NCBI GenBank assembly: GCA_045629285.1
Contig: JAZQQY010000018.1
Coordinates: forward strand, 42,368-106,367
DNA: 64,000 bases
Source: UBA1723 sp045629285
GTDB lineage: Bacteria; Bacteroidota; Bacteroidia; Bacteroidales; Paludibacteraceae
Reading direction: 5' to 3'
Part shown: positions 27,309 through 36,314 of the stretch, in pieces
How the letters are laid out: each line of letters opens with the position of its first letter
Numbering within the stretch: the stretch's first letter is position 1
The notes under the pieces: generated by a model
What the model saw: the letters and a program-made list of their open reading frames with translations, nothing else
Told to the model about the DNA's origin: nothing
Database searches by the model: none
Translations under genes and position numbers: made by a program

Positions 27309-27560
27309 TTAATGCTTTTTCTTCCATATAAAATATACTTTCATGATACATAGCACCGTAAAAAAAAGCAATATACCAACAACCAGAAATTGTCCTCCAA
27401 TACGGTCAAAAAGAATATAGATATTTCCCATATTTTTATAACGATATCCTGTTAAAGGAGCTAAAGCATCCTCATAATCTGATATACAATGATATATTTC
27501 AATTGCAAATAATATTGCCATTACTAAATAAGGCGGCCAAAAACCATCATCTTTACTCAT
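27309..27560 (-). CDS. Small two-helix membrane protein
   Basis: An 83-residue protein starting MSKDDGFWPPYLVMAILFAI with a second helix near the C-terminus (FLVVGILLFFTVLCIMKVYF), so both termini probably face the same side. I do not recognise it. It starts 10 bases after the 27571 gene ends and is probably cotranscribed with it. Confidence 0.5.
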   Translation of the reverse strand: MSKDDGFWPPYLVMAILFAIEIYHCISDYEDALAPLTGYRYKNMGNIYILFDRIGGQFLVVGILLFFTVLCIMKVYFIWKKKH

Positions 27561-27570
27561 ATTCTTTCAA

Positions 27571-28488
27571 TTAATTTTCTAAAAGACAAACAAACTCGTT
27601 TGTGATTTTTAATACATCCTTAAAGTACAAATATATAGGATATTGTTTGTCATAACAGAGAAAACATCCATTAAGAACCGTCTTGTAATGATCATCATTT
27701 TCAAAACTTTTAAAACCATACTTAATAGAATAAATCTGACCATTTTTTTCAACAATGAAGTCATCAAATTTTATCACATAGCCATGTTTTTGTTCGGAAT
27801 TGATCAATTCAAATGTAAATGTATAGAAATAAGAAGATACAGAAGTCTCTTTCTTTATTCGAATCACATCAACCAAATCATTACTACATAAACCCTTATG
27901 AATTATTTGTCCTCTGACAATATTGTTAAACTCTTTAATCATAGAGAGATTATTGTTGACAAAAGATGTCTTATTTCTTAAGCATTTCGATTGCTTATAT
28001 TGACAAGAAAAATAATGTATGAATAAGGAAATCGAAATTAACAAACAACACAATGCCACGTAGAAAAGTGTATAAAAATAATAAGCATATGGATGATTAT
28101 AAGGCAGAGTCGTTCCGTTTAAATCAGTCAATGAATAAAGATCACAATAATATTCATGTGAATTTCTAGCATATCCATGACTTTCTCTATATAAAATTTT
28201 ATTGGATTTTAATTGATAAAACTCATCAAAATAATCGAAATTCCTAATATTATAATTGTATACATTTCCCGAAGTTGTATTTTTGATAGAGACAAAACCT
28301 CCATCTTGATTGTAATATACATTTTCTATTGTTCCTTCCTTTACATCCTTTGTCATTATAAATAGATAAATCAATCCAGACAAAAGAGAAATTGAAAAAA
28401 GGACACTGGCTAAAATAATTTCGAACTCAAAAATACAAAACAACAAATGGCCAATTCTGTATTTATTTTTAAATCCAATCATCACCAT
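27571..28488 (-). CDS. Membrane protein with C-terminal soluble domain
   Basis: A 305-residue protein with two hydrophobic helices, at about 12-45 and 132-160, and a soluble C-terminal domain (~190-305). The region between the helices is Tyr/Asn rich (NYNIRNFDYFDEF) and probably extracytoplasmic. No family is recognised; its size and plan resemble the neighbouring family C proteins, with a ca. 120-residue tail domain. The start lies directly downstream of promoter cassette R1 copy A. ATG 28488 and ATG 28482 are equally plausible. Confidence 0.55.
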   Translation of the reverse strand: MVMIGFKNKYRIGHLLFCIFEFEIILASVLFSISLLSGLIYLFIMTKDVKEGTIENVYYNQDGGFVSIKNTTSGNVYNYNIRNFDYFDEFYQLKSNKILYRESHGYARNSHEYYCDLYSLTDLNGTTLPYNHPYAYYFYTLFYVALCCLLISISLFIHYFSCQYKQSKCLRNKTSFVNNNLSMIKEFNNIVRGQIIHKGLCSNDLVDVIRIKKETSVSSYFYTFTFELINSEQKHGYVIKFDDFIVEKNGQIYSIKYGFKSFENDDHYKTVLNGCFLCYDKQYPIYLYFKDVLKITNEFVCLLEN

Positions 28489-28498
28489 TCTATTCTTT

Positions 28499-28579
28499 TC
28501 TTCCTTCTTTATTCCGACGTCGCAAAGATAATCAATTAATTCAATGCAGAATGCGAAATGCGGAATGCGGAATTGTCGG
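28499..28579 (-). promoter_or_regulatory. Promoter/leader cassette R1, copy A
   Basis: On the minus strand the -7 box TATCTTTG (28523-28530) is followed by GCGACGTCGGAATAAAGAAG and a GGAAGAAA ribosome-site-like run. The same block is at 32149, 45091 and 52242. It serves the gene starting at 28488, and its upstream half encodes the tail of the 28541 protein. Confidence 0.7.
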
Positions 28580-29539
28580 GAGATACCAACAAATAGTACT
28601 ATTTGTTTCCATGGACAGATTCGTATAATTGGAACTATTATATATTTTCGAAATGGATTCCAGTAAATTTAAATATTTATCGGATGGCATTTTCCCTTCT
28701 TTTGTTTTATAATATTCATACTCATCTTCAGAGGGATTCCAATTTATCACTGTAAATAACGAAGGAGACTTCGCATCATATATGATTAAAATTTTCTTTC
28801 CATCTTCTATATCTCTATATTTCACTGCCCACAATTTGTCGTCACTTTGAATAGCATTGGCAAACGTATATTTTCCACCTCTTTTTTCAACAACCGCGGA
28901 GATAATTCTATTATTATGTTGCCTGACATGACTAAAATAGTCCATCATCTCTTCTTTAGTTGTTACTCCCGAATATTTTTTTAGACTGTTAATTTTCTCA
29001 CTTAATCTCGCACCATTTCTACAATATTCAAGTTGAATTTCAGTTGGATTTTTTTCAACAAATCGTTTATGGAATACTGGATAATACCAAATTTCTCCAT
29101 CATGATCTAACTTAGGAAATACAAACAAATTATAATCATTAGTTACCTTACCACATTTTTCAATAAGTATTGATTTTGTTGAATCTGTGTTGTTTATTAG
29201 GCGAACATAACACATTGTACCAGACTTACTTGTTGACCAACATTTCAATAATTTTGAAGAATACACCATACCATATTTATCCTCTGCCTTTTTATAAAAC
29301 ACTATATTTTCTAATACTTTAACTCCGACAAGATAACCTGCAAACATAAATATAATTGTAAAAAGCACTGCAAAAAAAACGCCTTTATACGAATTAGTTT
29401 CTTTCATTCTCCATACAATTACAGGATATATTATAATTGCAAGAAATAGTTCTATGAATATAGGTGCTTCTATTCCTAAATAATAATAGATCCTATAATG
29501 AAGAATAAAAGCAATATAAAAAATTAAAAATTTCCACAT
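28541..29539 (-). CDS. Membrane protein, paralogue of the 26093 gene
   Basis: A 332-residue family C protein. There are three N-terminal hydrophobic helices (FLIFYIAFILHYRIYYYLGI onward), then a soluble domain with QLEYCRNGARLS, KYTFANAIQSDDKLWAVKYR and SPSLFTVINWNP, closely matching the protein at 26093. The last ~15 residues (TICWYLPTIPHSAFRILH) are encoded by the R1 cassette and its flank and have no counterpart in the paralogue. The stop at 28541 is therefore supplied by the repeat, implying that the 3' end was replaced by recombination. Confidence 0.6.
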   Translation of the reverse strand: MWKFLIFYIAFILHYRIYYYLGIEAPIFIELFLAIIIYPVIVWRMKETNSYKGVFFAVLFTIIFMFAGYLVGVKVLENIVFYKKAEDKYGMVYSSKLLKCWSTSKSGTMCYVRLINNTDSTKSILIEKCGKVTNDYNLFVFPKLDHDGEIWYYPVFHKRFVEKNPTEIQLEYCRNGARLSEKINSLKKYSGVTTKEEMMDYFSHVRQHNNRIISAVVEKRGGKYTFANAIQSDDKLWAVKYRDIEDGKKILIIYDAKSPSLFTVINWNPSEDEYEYYKTKEGKMPSDKYLNLLESISKIYNSSNYTNLSMETNSTICWYLPTIPHSAFRILH

Positions 29540-29636
29540 ATAAAAAAATTAAAGCATCGTGTAAAACGCATATAAAACATTAGAGATTATTCATACAGAT
29601 ATCTTCGTCAATTTTATTCAAAATTAATTTGTAGAA

Positions 29637-30284
29637 CTATTCATCTTCCTCATAAATCTTCCCATTAATATAAGACTTAAATTTTCGAGGAGTCTTATAT
29701 CTTTCTATCTCTTCATGGGTTGGTTTCCACTTTAGAACTTCTGTCACGCGTGGATATTCATCAGAAACACGAAGCAATATTATATCGTTTTTTTGAAGAT
29801 TAATATATTTATTCTTTTTATCTGAAATATGATGCTCCGACTGATATTCTTTATCAATACCGACCCATGTTTCTTTATGATATGTTCCTCTACCTATAGG
29901 TTGTCTCATTCTAAATACATACCCAATCCGTACACTGGAATTTTTCAACATTTCATTCTTAATATTTGTTTTATACTTATTGAACAAATCACAATAAATG
30001 AACATCATGATTACTGGCTGTATTAAAGTCAATAATAAAAATGTCCATTCACCAACCTTTTGTCCCAATAATGCCAACACCAGTTCAGCGGAAATATATA
30101 TATATAAAAGTAACAATAAAAAAACCGTGAACCCAGGCGCTGGGTTTTCTCCATCTATAATATAAGAATAGTAAATATTATCTAACTGATAGTTTATCAA
30201 TGTGATGAATGTAATTATAGAGACTATCAGGCAACATAGTCTAAAAGGAGGAATAGAATCAATTAACTTATCTAAAAAATTCAT
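29637..30284 (-). CDS. Membrane protein with family C-like C-terminal motif
   Basis: A 215-residue protein with three hydrophobic helices in its first 105 residues and a soluble tail ending DEYPRVTEVLKWKPTHEE, which recalls the SPSLFxVIxWNPxxE ending of the proteins at 26093 and 28541. I use ATG 30284 because the longer frame begins at TTG. No named family is recognised. It lies in the same minus-strand accessory run; the 97-base spacer after it is empty. Confidence 0.5.
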   Translation of the reverse strand: MNFLDKLIDSIPPFRLCCLIVSIITFITLINYQLDNIYYSYIIDGENPAPGFTVFLLLLLYIYISAELVLALLGQKVGEWTFLLLTLIQPVIMMFIYCDLFNKYKTNIKNEMLKNSSVRIGYVFRMRQPIGRGTYHKETWVGIDKEYQSEHHISDKKNKYINLQKNDIILLRVSDEYPRVTEVLKWKPTHEEIERYKTPRKFKSYINGKIYEEDE

Positions 30285-30297
30285 TTTATTCAATTAT

Positions 30298-30486
30298 TTA
30301 TTTTTTCTCTATAAAATTATCTAATCTGTCTGCTAATTTGACAACTGCAACAGATAATGTTGGCTTTAATAATAATTCAATAACAGCATATTGGGTAGTA
30401 TTTTCTACTTTATACGCCAAGAATGATGTGCACTAACAGAAACACAAGCCAACATCAAAAACAACAATAAAAAATTTGAATATCAT
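30298..30486 (-). pseudogene. Broken small secreted-protein gene
   Basis: From ATG 30486 a hydrophobic start (MIFKFFIVVFDVG) is cut by an in-frame TAG at codon 18. The same frame then reads 44 protein-like residues (FLAYKVENTTQYAVIELLL through DNFIEKK) to TAA. An alternate frame at the 5' end gives a better signal peptide (FLLLFLMLACVSVSA), so at least one indel is likely. Product unknown. Confidence 0.35.
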
Positions 30487-30667
30487 ATATATGAATTGAA
30501 GTAACATCATCAACATCGGCAACGGTAGTCGAAAGGCTTCGCAACGAATGCCAAATATTTACGTCATTTCTATCGGCAACTGTGGGATAGGAGAAGAACC
30601 GTTTCAAAGCAGTCGAGCAAATCATTAAATTTTCATCATATGTAATAAATACATGAGAGACACCGCA
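30487..30667. other. Spacer with degenerate R2-like sequence
   Basis: No gene is seen. Bases 30508-30542 (ATCGGCAACGGTAGTCGAAA and flanks) resemble the middle of repeat R2 but then diverge. Confidence 0.35.
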
Positions 30668-31381
30668 CTACTTCAGATACTCATATATAGGATCGTCAGC
30701 AATGTTTTCACGTTGATAGTCAAAAGAGCCTTCTTTAGCTGGAACATCATTTTTTTCTGTAACAACAAATTTTCCCTCTTTCGAGATTGTGTATTTGGTT
30801 ATATGAACAATCGAACGAGGTGCATTTTCATCTTTAAAGATACTTTCTCCACGCTTCCTTTCTTCTTTAGTTTTAATATTGCTCCTGTTAACATCATAAC
30901 ATAAAGTAACAATTGTTTTTTCATCAACAACTACATACGCATTAAACGTAGTAACTTTTTCATCAATCTGATGAATAACCAATTTATCAGTAATATTTCC
31001 ATTATAAGACTTAATGAAAATATAGAAAGTGACATCATCGAAAGGTGGGGATGGAATATCTACATGAGAAGATAATGCAAAACACTGGTAATTTTCACAT
31101 TGCCAACTGCCATCAATCCAAAATCTTGCAATTCCTTCCTCATCTATAAAGTTTGAATTGTCATCGAAATAATAAAACTCACGAACAATTTCATCCTCAT
31201 CAAAGAAGTACTTCATGTAAAAAGAATCTATAGGTAGTCTATCTTCTTTTAATTTCTTTTGTGCAAAAGGCAAATCATAACGATAAGCCTTCTCAAATAA
31301 ATTGTCAAGATTAATAGAATTATTTCCTAACACTTGAACTACAGGAAGCAAAAAAATTGCTACAAATTCAATCTTTTTCAT
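30668..31381 (-). CDS. Secreted protein, accessory paralogue family A
   Basis: A 237-residue protein with a signal peptide MKKIEFVAIFLLPVVQVLG from ATG 31381. The longer frame to 31468 would translate repeat R2 and is rejected. The mature part is acidic and beta-rich and ends ADDPIYEYLK. The proteins at 47872 (DDPFNEFVK) and 54787 (DDPIKDYIK) share the plan and this ending, as well as a late TKYTISKEGK-like block. Function unknown; the 47872 copy lies beside a peptidase toxin remnant, which makes a periplasmic immunity role possible. Confidence 0.6.
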   Translation of the reverse strand: MKKIEFVAIFLLPVVQVLGNNSINLDNLFEKAYRYDLPFAQKKLKEDRLPIDSFYMKYFFDEDEIVREFYYFDDNSNFIDEEGIARFWIDGSWQCENYQCFALSSHVDIPSPPFDDVTFYIFIKSYNGNITDKLVIHQIDEKVTTFNAYVVVDEKTIVTLCYDVNRSNIKTKEERKRGESIFKDENAPRSIVHITKYTISKEGKFVVTEKNDVPAKEGSFDYQRENIADDPIYEYLK

Positions 31382-31409
31382 CATTTTAACATATATTTTT
31401 TTCACTCCC

Positions 31410-31535
31410 TTCATTTCACATTCCACAACATCGACAACGATAGCCGAAAGGCTTCGTCTTCTCGGCAACCATTGCCTAAGAGTACAACCGTTGCCACGGT
31501 TTTGTCATTCGGGAATAATCCCCCAAACAATAGTC
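31410..31535. repeat. Dispersed repeat R2, copy 2
   Basis: Nearly identical to 27171-27296, with the palindrome ACCGT-TGCC-ACGGT at 31487-31500. Confidence 0.65.
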
Positions 31536-31542
31536 ACAACTC

Positions 31543-32148
31543 TCACTTACAGTCAAATCTTATTTTTATCAGATCTCTAGCAAAAAAATCAGCCTTGATT
31601 TTATAATTTTCTGTCGCAACTGTTGCAATAAATTTCCATTTTCCTTCTTCATAATGAAATAAAGAAGCATTTGCATCATCCTTAATAGTCCAATCGTAAT
31701 ATTCTTCTCCTGTATCTGTATATAAAATCAGAGAATCCCCATTATCATTAACATTAGTTAATTGATCCACAGAAACATAATAAACATACAGATCATAATT
31801 TGCTAATAATAAATTTTTATCAAACAAAATGTCAAAGAAGGTATCTCGTAAAGGACCTGCTAAAGAAGATTCTCTATATTTAAGTTTATTTCTTGGAGTT
31901 TCTTCTCTAGGTATCGCAATCATAATACCGGACCAATTATATAAATGTGGAGAATATTCATACAAGAAATATGGAATGACACTATCATTAGAACATTCCA
32001 TATCATAAAGATGATAAAGACAACATTCTTTTTTTAATTCTAAGAAGTCATTGTATGGAACATCAACTTCTGACGTTATTTTATTTCCTGCAAAAATCTG
32101 ACAAATTAGGCAAAAAATAAAACACACAAAAAAAACATTTTTTTTCAT
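31543..32148 (-). CDS. Secreted protein, accessory paralogue family B
   Basis: A 201-residue exported protein with signal peptide MKKNVFFVCFIFCLICQIFAG. It is clearly paralogous to the protein at 46328: shared blocks are DSVIPYFLYEY/DSVVPYLLYEY, NYDLYVYYVSVDQLTN/NFDLYVYYLPKDQLTN and a YDW near the end. The 46328 copy overlaps an NlpC/P60-type toxin gene, so family B may be a periplasmic immunity protein (inference). The start sits directly on promoter cassette R1 copy B with a good AAGAAGAAA site. Confidence 0.65.
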   Translation of the reverse strand: MKKNVFFVCFIFCLICQIFAGNKITSEVDVPYNDFLELKKECCLYHLYDMECSNDSVIPYFLYEYSPHLYNWSGIMIAIPREETPRNKLKYRESSLAGPLRDTFFDILFDKNLLLANYDLYVYYVSVDQLTNVNDNGDSLILYTDTGEEYYDWTIKDDANASLFHYEEGKWKFIATVATENYKIKADFFARDLIKIRFDCK

Positions 32149-32290
32149 TTTCTTCTTTATTCCGACGTCGCAAAGATAATCAATTAATTCAATGCATAAT
32201 TCGTAATTCAGAATTCAAAATTGTCGGAACGAACCGTTGCAACGGTTGGTTTTGTTTTTGGGGAGTCGATTAAATGAAATTGATAATGCC
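32149..32290 (-). promoter_or_regulatory. Promoter/leader cassette R1, copy B, with palindromic flank
   Basis: The -7 box TATCTTTG (32171-32178) and the GCGACGTCGGAATAAAGAAG leader end exactly at the ATG 32148. Upstream lie AATTCGT units, AATTGTCGG and a perfect 16-bp palindrome (32232-32247). The rest (32241-32290) matches 25995-26051. Confidence 0.7.
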
Positions 32291-32295
32291 TAATT

Positions 32296-33165
32296 TTATT
32301 CTACAAACTCATAATCATCAATATGCTCTTTAATCCAATTCAAATATTTTTGTTTGTATTCCTCAGGAAAATTATAATAATCAAATCCATTTTTTCTAGA
32401 TATATTATCTGACTTCATTTTTTTGTCAAATTTTGGAGCACCTTTTAAATTGGGGGATAATGTTCGATAGAAAAACATTGACAATGGCTCATAAACAAAA
32501 CGACGACCAGAATATGAATAATCTGTTCTCATTATAATATCTGGATATTTTAACATTATACTCAACAAACGATCATATAATTTTTTGTCAAAATTATAAA
32601 TATTTAAACGTTGAAAGCATAGTAGGTATTCCAAATCCAATGTATCACTATTCATTGGTGTTATTTCTAAATTTTTCAACCAATTATCTAACAATTCAAT
32701 ATCACCAAGTCTTATCAAAGCATATTCAAAATTTGGTCGTAGTTCAGATTCTTTATTATTGGCCCACCAATTGTGCAACGGCAAAATATAAGACTCATCC
32801 CTTAGATCTATCCAATAGGTCAACAATCCGGGAGTCCCATACTTTAGACTTCTTTCCATTAACTTATCTTTCTGTTGTTTTGTCAATGATCTTCCAACCT
32901 TTTGTAAAAAGAAATTCTCTATCAAAAATGATGATCCTTTAGTCATCATACTATCTATAACAAAATCAACCACATGTTTTTTTTGATCTATAGAATAATC
33001 ATCATAAAAAGATGACAAAGAATCAATTAATAGTTGGTCATTTTTACACTCTGAAAAATGATAATAAAAATATGGAAGCTTAATTTTTGATTCACTATCG
33101 ATTTCTTCCCCAAAAACATATTGAAAAGAAAATAACATCATAAATACAAATATCCGTGCGCTCAT
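32296..33165 (-). CDS. Secreted helical protein
   Basis: A 289-residue protein with signal peptide MSARIFVFMMLFSFQYVFG from ATG 33165; the longer frame to 33213 lacks a better start. The mature part is helical with spaced hydrophobic and aromatic pairs (LLTYWIDLRDESYILPLHNWW, then ELLDNWLKNLE), which suggests HEAT-like repeats. It ends YLNWIKEHIDDYEFVE. I do not recognise a family. The AT-rich setting matches the accessory genes around it. Confidence 0.55.
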   Translation of the reverse strand: MSARIFVFMMLFSFQYVFGEEIDSESKIKLPYFYYHFSECKNDQLLIDSLSSFYDDYSIDQKKHVVDFVIDSMMTKGSSFLIENFFLQKVGRSLTKQQKDKLMERSLKYGTPGLLTYWIDLRDESYILPLHNWWANNKESELRPNFEYALIRLGDIELLDNWLKNLEITPMNSDTLDLEYLLCFQRLNIYNFDKKLYDRLLSIMLKYPDIIMRTDYSYSGRRFVYEPLSMFFYRTLSPNLKGAPKFDKKMKSDNISRKNGFDYYNFPEEYKQKYLNWIKEHIDDYEFVE

Positions 33166-33344
33166 AACAAAATCTATAATTTCACGTTTTGGATCATATA
33201 CAAAACTTAACAAATATGGTAATTATATACGAGAATTCCAACAGTTATGTCATTGTATGGAGATATTTCCAAACAAGTTCCACTTAATCCCCCTGAAGGG
33301 GAAAGACACTCCTGTCCACAAATCCCCTTTAGAGGTTGATCTGT

Positions 33345-34042
33345 CTAGAACCAACTCTTCTCAAGATCAAAATTCAACCATATACGAGTTGCCAAACACA
33401 ATAGAGGAACTAGTATAAGAGCCAGTTTGATTTTATCTTTTATACCGTCGATAGGTATTCTATACAATTTCTTCAATGGAGAAAGGATATTGACCAAATA
33501 TGCTTTAGGGTCATTTTGCTGTTCTCCAAATCACTCAAATAAGAATAGGAACTATTTACAGCACCTGAAAAATTACTTCCTATTTTAGCCGCGGTATTCG
33601 CATATTTTGAGAACTCTTCATACGTCACACCTGACAAAAATGGAGACAAAAAGCCAAATTTATTCAAAATGAATTCCTTGGATGAACTAAATAGTTTTTC
33701 TGGATCCGCCTTGTCTGAAATAACCCCTACCTTACTCTGTATGTAATCATAATTGGATGCAATCGTGTTGTCGATTGAAGGATCTATGATTTCAGGTGCT
33801 TTATGCAAGATATTATAAGCAACAACACCTGCAATAACAGCAATAAAGAACACTATCGAAAATAAGAATCTCCATTTGTCGAAATCTCCCCAAGAAAAAA
33901 CGACATACGTTACCAACAAGGAAATCAAAACTCCTGAAATAATTCCTTTAACGATAATACCTATCGCTTTTGCTCCTAACCCCTTAATAAGAGACAAAAC
34001 CAAAGAGAAAACTATTCCTTTTACTCCACCCTCAACTTTCAT
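33345..34042 (-). pseudogene. Frameshifted membrane protein gene
   Basis: From ATG 34042, 189 codons encode a protein with helices at about 8-48 and 55-72, running to DLENSKMTLKH and a stop at 33473. In the neighbouring frame the sequence continues convincingly from about 33515 (EQQNDPKAYLVNILSPLKKL) through one more helix (LALILVPLLCLATRIWL) to TAG at 33345-33347. A single indel near 33515 would restore a protein of about 232 residues. Family not recognised. Confidence 0.5.
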
Positions 34043-34401
34043 ACGATTCTAAATTATTTATAACAGTTCCTAATTTCTTGTTAAACAAAAAGATAAGATT
34101 ATATAGCAGTTGTCAAAAAATCAAAGATTGCAAAGGCTCATATCTGATTTGTTTTGGCCTTGTTAACCCATCAACGTGCCCGAAGGCGAACGTATAAAAT
34201 TCTTATATAATTACCCTAAAGATTTAGTGTTTTTGGACCAACCATTATATTCAGCAACAAAATTAAAAAAATAAAAAAGCATTGCAAACGGTATCAAATT
34301 AGAAGATTACCTAAAAAGAGGATGCGTCTCAACTTTGTAAGTATTGACACACCCTCTTTTATTTATATAGAGACAATCCACGTTGTCCTAATATGCAATT
34401 A
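34043..34401. other. Gene-free spacer
   Basis: AT-rich with no gene. It has a -7-like box on the minus strand (34258-34265, TAATTTTG) and an interrupted hairpin at 34312-34362. Confidence 0.4.
34312..34362. terminator. IS-end-like hairpin H1, copy 1
   Basis: AAAAGAGGATGCGTC pairs with GACACACCCTCTTTT around a short loop, with T and A tracts on each side, so it can act in either direction. A diverged copy is at 47776-47824. Confidence 0.5.
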
Positions 34402-35694
34402 TTAATCTCTATAAGTAATCACTGTTGTGTTAGGGAATGAGTTTTCTTCAAATTTTGTGTTTTTTGAAATCACAACTGTATCAAGACTTGTGCACTCAAA
34501 AAATGCCTGTCTACCAATCTCTACCACAGAACTAGGAATCTCAACTCTCTTTAGGCTAGAGCACATCTCAAATGCTTCATTTCCAATAACCTCAACAGAG
34601 TTTGGAATTACTACACTCTCCAAATTCTTGCACGCCACAAACGCAGTCTTTCCTATTGTTCTTACTGTGTTTGGAATCACAACACTCTTCACATCCATAA
34701 GTCCCAACGACTCATATCCGATAGATGTGACCTTGTACTCGTTACCTTTATAGCAAACTACACCCGGAATAACAAAGTTTGATTCAAGAACAGCGTTAGT
34801 GTCGCGATCCACAACACTACAAGTCGAGTCTCCATAAGAGAAATACAATCCTGTATATTCAGCTTCAACTCCATTACATACAAAGAGAGCTGTATCTGGG
34901 ACTACCGGATCAATCTGATCTCTGTAGACAATCACAGTGTTATTAGGGAATGACCCCCAAACATCTGTATTTCTTGAAAGAACTATTGTGTCAAGGTTTG
35001 TACATCCCTCAAATGCGTCCCATTCTATAACAGCGACTGAATCTGGAATCTCTACTCTCTTTAGGTTTACACAGTTTTCAAACGCATAAGTTTCTATCCT
35101 TTTCACTGTATTTGGAATATCAAGATGATTTATTGTGACAGGGCAGATGACTAGAGTTTCCGCGTTATTATACTGGTTTTTTCCGTATACCACTCCATCT
35201 ATAGATAGCAAATACTTGTTGTCTGGGGATACAATAAACTCCTCAATATTAGGACATCTTCTGAATGCAGAAGTGTCGATATATCTGACGGTGCTTGGTA
35301 TCTCAACACGTCTTAATTTCTCAATATCAAAAAGCGAGGCCCATCTGATTCCGTATACATCATATTCTTTTCCTTCGTGACAAACCTTAGCCGGAATAAC
35401 AAGGCTAGAATCAATATCGCCTGTATAACCACTAACCATACAGTTTGTCTCGCCTATCCAGCCGCCAAATTCAAACTCTAGTCCTGTTTCATCAGCTGGA
35501 ATGCTAGAACATACAAAATCAGTGTCTGGGACGACAGGCACAACATGACCGTCTTTTTCATATCTAATACTATCGATTTCGGCCGCAGAAAACTCATATT
35601 CAGTGCCATCCAACAACACAACAACTATCTTAGACTGAGCGAATGCCAACAATGTAAGCATTGCCCCCACAATAAACAAAAAGTATTTTTTCAT
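34402..35694 (-). CDS. BspA-type leucine-rich repeat surface protein
   Basis: A 430-residue exported protein: signal peptide (MKKYFLFIVGAMLTLLAFAQ), then a short domain with LLDGTEYEFSAAEIDSIRYE, a motif common at the start of Bacteroidales surface proteins. About six LRR_5 units follow in two blocks (such as VVIPNTVRTIGKTAFVACKN). It ends after a repeat with VITYRD and has no sorting tail of its own. The gene starts 4 bases after the 149-residue T9SS protein ends, so the two form an operon. BspA repeats elsewhere mediate adhesion. Confidence 0.8.
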   Translation of the reverse strand: MKKYFLFIVGAMLTLLAFAQSKIVVVLLDGTEYEFSAAEIDSIRYEKDGHVVPVVPDTDFVCSSIPADETGLEFEFGGWIGETNCMVSGYTGDIDSSLVIPAKVCHEGKEYDVYGIRWASLFDIEKLRRVEIPSTVRYIDTSAFRRCPNIEEFIVSPDNKYLLSIDGVVYGKNQYNNAETLVICPVTINHLDIPNTVKRIETYAFENCVNLKRVEIPDSVAVIEWDAFEGCTNLDTIVLSRNTDVWGSFPNNTVIVYRDQIDPVVPDTALFVCNGVEAEYTGLYFSYGDSTCSVVDRDTNAVLESNFVIPGVVCYKGNEYKVTSIGYESLGLMDVKSVVIPNTVRTIGKTAFVACKNLESVVIPNSVEVIGNEAFEMCSSLKRVEIPSSVVEIGRQAFFECTSLDTVVISKNTKFEENSFPNTTVITYRD

Positions 35695-35698
35695 GATT

Positions 35699-36148
35699 TT
35701 ATTCCTTTATGAATTTGACTCTTTTTCCTTCCGCTGAAATAACATACATTCCTTTAGCAAGATGCTCTACATCTATGCTCTCACCTACTCCATCAAACAC
35801 AGTCTTTCCATTGATATCAACGATTGATATCGAAGTAGACGCGTCTGCACCCACCAAATAGATGATCTTCTTCACAGGGTTAGGATACACCTTGATATCC
35901 ATGACTGATTTAGCTTCATCAACACCCAATAAAGCACCTTTTGAAAACTTAACAACACTGAAATTTGAAGATTTCTCTCCATTCACTTTGTTTACTGTCA
36001 TCATGTCTGCTTCAGACACCTTAATACTCATTACATCGTCTATTGCAAACACCGCCTCACTCTTATCCGCACGGATTCCAATCAGCGACTCTGCCTGCAT
36101 TGACGTCGTAACCAACAATGACACAAGACTAACTAACAATCTTCTCAT
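35699..36148 (-). CDS. Very short T9SS sorting-domain protein
   Basis: A 149-residue secreted protein: signal peptide (MRRLLVSLVSLLVTTSMQAE), a 50-residue segment with VFAIDDVMSIKVSEADM, then a complete type A sorting tail (IKVYPNPVKK, then LAKGMYVISAEGKRVKFIKE). It has essentially no passenger domain. The segment resembles the DGTEYEF/DIDSI domain of its operon partner, so it may be a cut-down relative of a larger surface protein. It has a promoter box at 36195. Confidence 0.75.
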   Translation of the reverse strand: MRRLLVSLVSLLVTTSMQAESLIGIRADKSEAVFAIDDVMSIKVSEADMMTVNKVNGEKSSNFSVVKFSKGALLGVDEAKSVMDIKVYPNPVKKIIYLVGADASTSISIVDINGKTVFDGVGESIDVEHLAKGMYVISAEGKRVKFIKE

Positions 36149-36194
36149 AGTAGACTTTATAAATTAACGCATTATTTAATAATTGCACATGCTA

Positions 36195-36202
36195 CAAATT
36201 TA
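36195..36202 (-). promoter_or_regulatory. -7 box for the T9SS/BspA pair
   Basis: TAAATTTG on the minus strand lies 47 bases before the ATG at 36148. Confidence 0.5.
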
Positions 36203-36246
36203 CAAAAAACATTTAAAGTGTACTTTGCTGAGGGAATAATGTAAAA

Positions 36247-36270
36247 AAAGACGCAAAAAATTGCGTCTTT
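36247..36270 (-). terminator. Terminator of the RiPP-like operon
   Basis: A perfect 10-bp stem AAAGACGCAA/TTGCGTCTTT with a 4-nt loop is flanked by a T-run on the minus strand, 45 bases after the ABC gene. Confidence 0.75.
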
Positions 36271-36314
36271 ATTGAAAATCATATCGATTCTATGAAATTT
36301 AGTCTCGCGTTGTC

